DNA of 6,417 bases from JBOHHR01 sp050740975 (GTDB taxonomy: Bacteria > Pseudomonadota > Gammaproteobacteria > JBOHHR01), in assembly GCA_050740975.1 (NCBI GenBank), contig JBOIEE010000239.1, forward strand, positions 1 to 6,417. The letters are read 5' to 3'. Below the pieces are notes generated by a model. It made no database searches. It saw only the letters and a list, made by a program, of their open reading frames with translations, and had not been told where the DNA came from. Position numbers and translations under genes: made by a program. The number at the start of each line of letters is the position of its first letter. The first letter of the stretch is position 1. This document shows positions 5,690 through 6,417 of this stretch, one piece after another.

Positions 5690-6417
5690 TCTTGTTTTGG
5701 TCCCGGTGAGCGCTCCCTCCTCGTGTCTGCAAAAACCATTGCGCGGTGGCTTCTAAACCCTGGTCCAAAGACCGATGTGGAGACCAACCCAACTCCCTTT
5801 GGATCAACGAAGGGTCGACGATTAAGGAGCCCAGCAGGCGGGCCATGGCCGCTTTCTTTCCGCTCGCCAGGGCCAGTGCCCGCAACAGCGCGGTGGGAAG
5901 TGCGAACAAAAACACGGGGCGGCGCAAGGCGTTCCCTAGAGAGCGGATCAAATCCGGCGTGGAGGCAACGGCATCGCTGACTAGAAACGTCCTGTTAATC
6001 GCGCTAGGATATGAAATGCTCGCGATGAGAGCGTCGACCAGATTTTCCACGTAAATCAGGCTTCTTTGGTTGCACATCGCTTTTAAAGGGATGGGAATGC
6101 CTCGATAGACGAGGTTTAGCAAGCGCAGAAAGTTCGCGCCCACCCCCGGGCCATACACCAGCGGGGGACGCAAGATGACGGTGTCCATATCCGTTTCAGC
6201 GCGTGTTTCTTCCAATATCTGCTCCGCTTCCCATTTGCTGATAGCATACGCATCGTGCGGATTTGCCTGGTCACTCTCCTTAAAGCTCTCCCATTGGCCA
6301 TCGGGACCTCTGCCCGTCTCCTCTCCATGGATCTTAACAGTGCTAAGAAAAATAAATCGCTTAACACCACTTGCGGCCGCGCACCGCGCTAAACGTTCCG
6401 TCCCGTAGACATTTACC
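5682..6417 (-). CDS. NAD-dependent epimerase/dehydratase family protein (WbpV-like nucleotide-sugar reductase), 5' end outside window
   Basis: 244 codons are visible, reading in from the right edge without a stop. Family members are about 310-320 residues, so some 70-95 N-terminal residues, including the GxxGxxG NAD motif, lie outside. Visible extended-SDR features are VNVYGTERLARCAAASGVKR, then RFIFLSTVKIHGE with the active-site Ser/Thr, PHDAYAISKWEAEQ with the catalytic YxxxK (visible residues 57 and 61), and LRPPLVYGPGVGANF followed by YRGIPIPLK and RSLIYVENLVDAL, the substrate-binding region. Such proteins epimerise or reduce UDP-4-keto-6-deoxy sugars. The pairing with a WbpL-like transferase immediately downstream recalls wbpV-wbpL, where the reductase makes UDP-N-acetyl-fucosamine. 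Epimerase versus reductase activity cannot be settled here. The stop TAA overlaps the transferase TTG start, suggesting coupled translation in a larger glycan operon. Confidence 0.87.
   Translation of the reverse strand, partial: VNVYGTERLARCAAASGVKRFIFLSTVKIHGEETGRGPDGQWESFKESDQANPHDAYAISKWEAEQILEETRAETDMDTVILRPPLVYGPGVGANFLRLLNLVYRGIPIPLKAMCNQRSLIYVENLVDALIASISYPSAINRTFLVSDAVASTPDLIRSLGNALRRPVFLFALPTALLRALALASGKKAAMARLLGSLIVDPSLIQRELGWSPHRSLDQGLEATAQWFLQTRGGSAHRDQNKID

Noticed and set aside
1..6417. CRISPR array, tRNA or rRNA gene, insertion sequence or prophage
   Set aside because: No regularly spaced repeats, cloverleaf-like segment, transposase, integrase or long terminal inverted repeats could be seen by eye.

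Overview
The window looks like chromosomal DNA of a moderately GC-rich Gammaproteobacterium or close relative. Three things suggest this: a 6-oxopurine phosphoribosyltransferase next to an S-methyl-5'-thioinosine phosphorylase (the enzyme described from Pseudomonas), a WbpV/WbpL-type pair of O-antigen genes, and frequent GTG/TTG starts with 4- to 8-base gene overlaps. I cannot name the genus. The left 1.7 kb is visibly richer in GC than the spacer that follows it.

Layout. (1) Bases 1-1684, minus strand: a molybdenum-hydroxylase maturation and enzyme region. In transcription order it holds a truncated antibiotic-biosynthesis-monooxygenase-like gene, two XdhC-family genes (a short CoxI-type domain protein, then a Rossmann-domain protein, overlapping by ATGA), and a xanthine dehydrogenase family molybdopterin subunit that has lost its 5' half and runs off the left edge. 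(2) Bases 1685-2388: a spacer with no intact gene. It has a plausible promoter firing left, a short inverted repeat, a 10-bp-period direct repeat, two recognisable fragments of unrelated genes (an FAD/NAD oxidoreductase on plus and a DUF4062-like tail on minus), and a good sigma70-type promoter firing right. (3) Bases 2389-4546, plus strand: a tight three-gene operon of an AAA/DUF815-type ATPase, a hypoxanthine-guanine phosphoribosyltransferase and an S-methyl-5'-thioinosine phosphorylase. (4) Bases 4547-4651: a short convergent gap with a GC-rich stem-loop. (5) Bases 4652-6417, minus strand: a 5'-incomplete NAD-dependent epimerase/reductase (WbpV-like) followed by a WecA/WbpL-type polyprenyl-phosphate sugar-1-phosphate transferase.

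How the genes work together. The purine operon makes metabolic sense: the phosphorylase would release hypoxanthine from methylthioinosine (derived from polyamine and quorum-signal by-products), and the phosphoribosyltransferase would turn hypoxanthine into IMP. The ATPase has no obvious place in this route and is the least explained intact gene. The right-hand pair would make a deoxy-amino-sugar nucleotide and load a sugar phosphate onto undecaprenyl phosphate to begin O-antigen or other glycan synthesis. The left region and spacer show repeated truncations, so this looks like a decayed or rearranged boundary next to two conserved housekeeping blocks. I found no clear evidence of an undescribed defence or mobile system. 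The truncation pattern and the ATPase are the items most worth checking.
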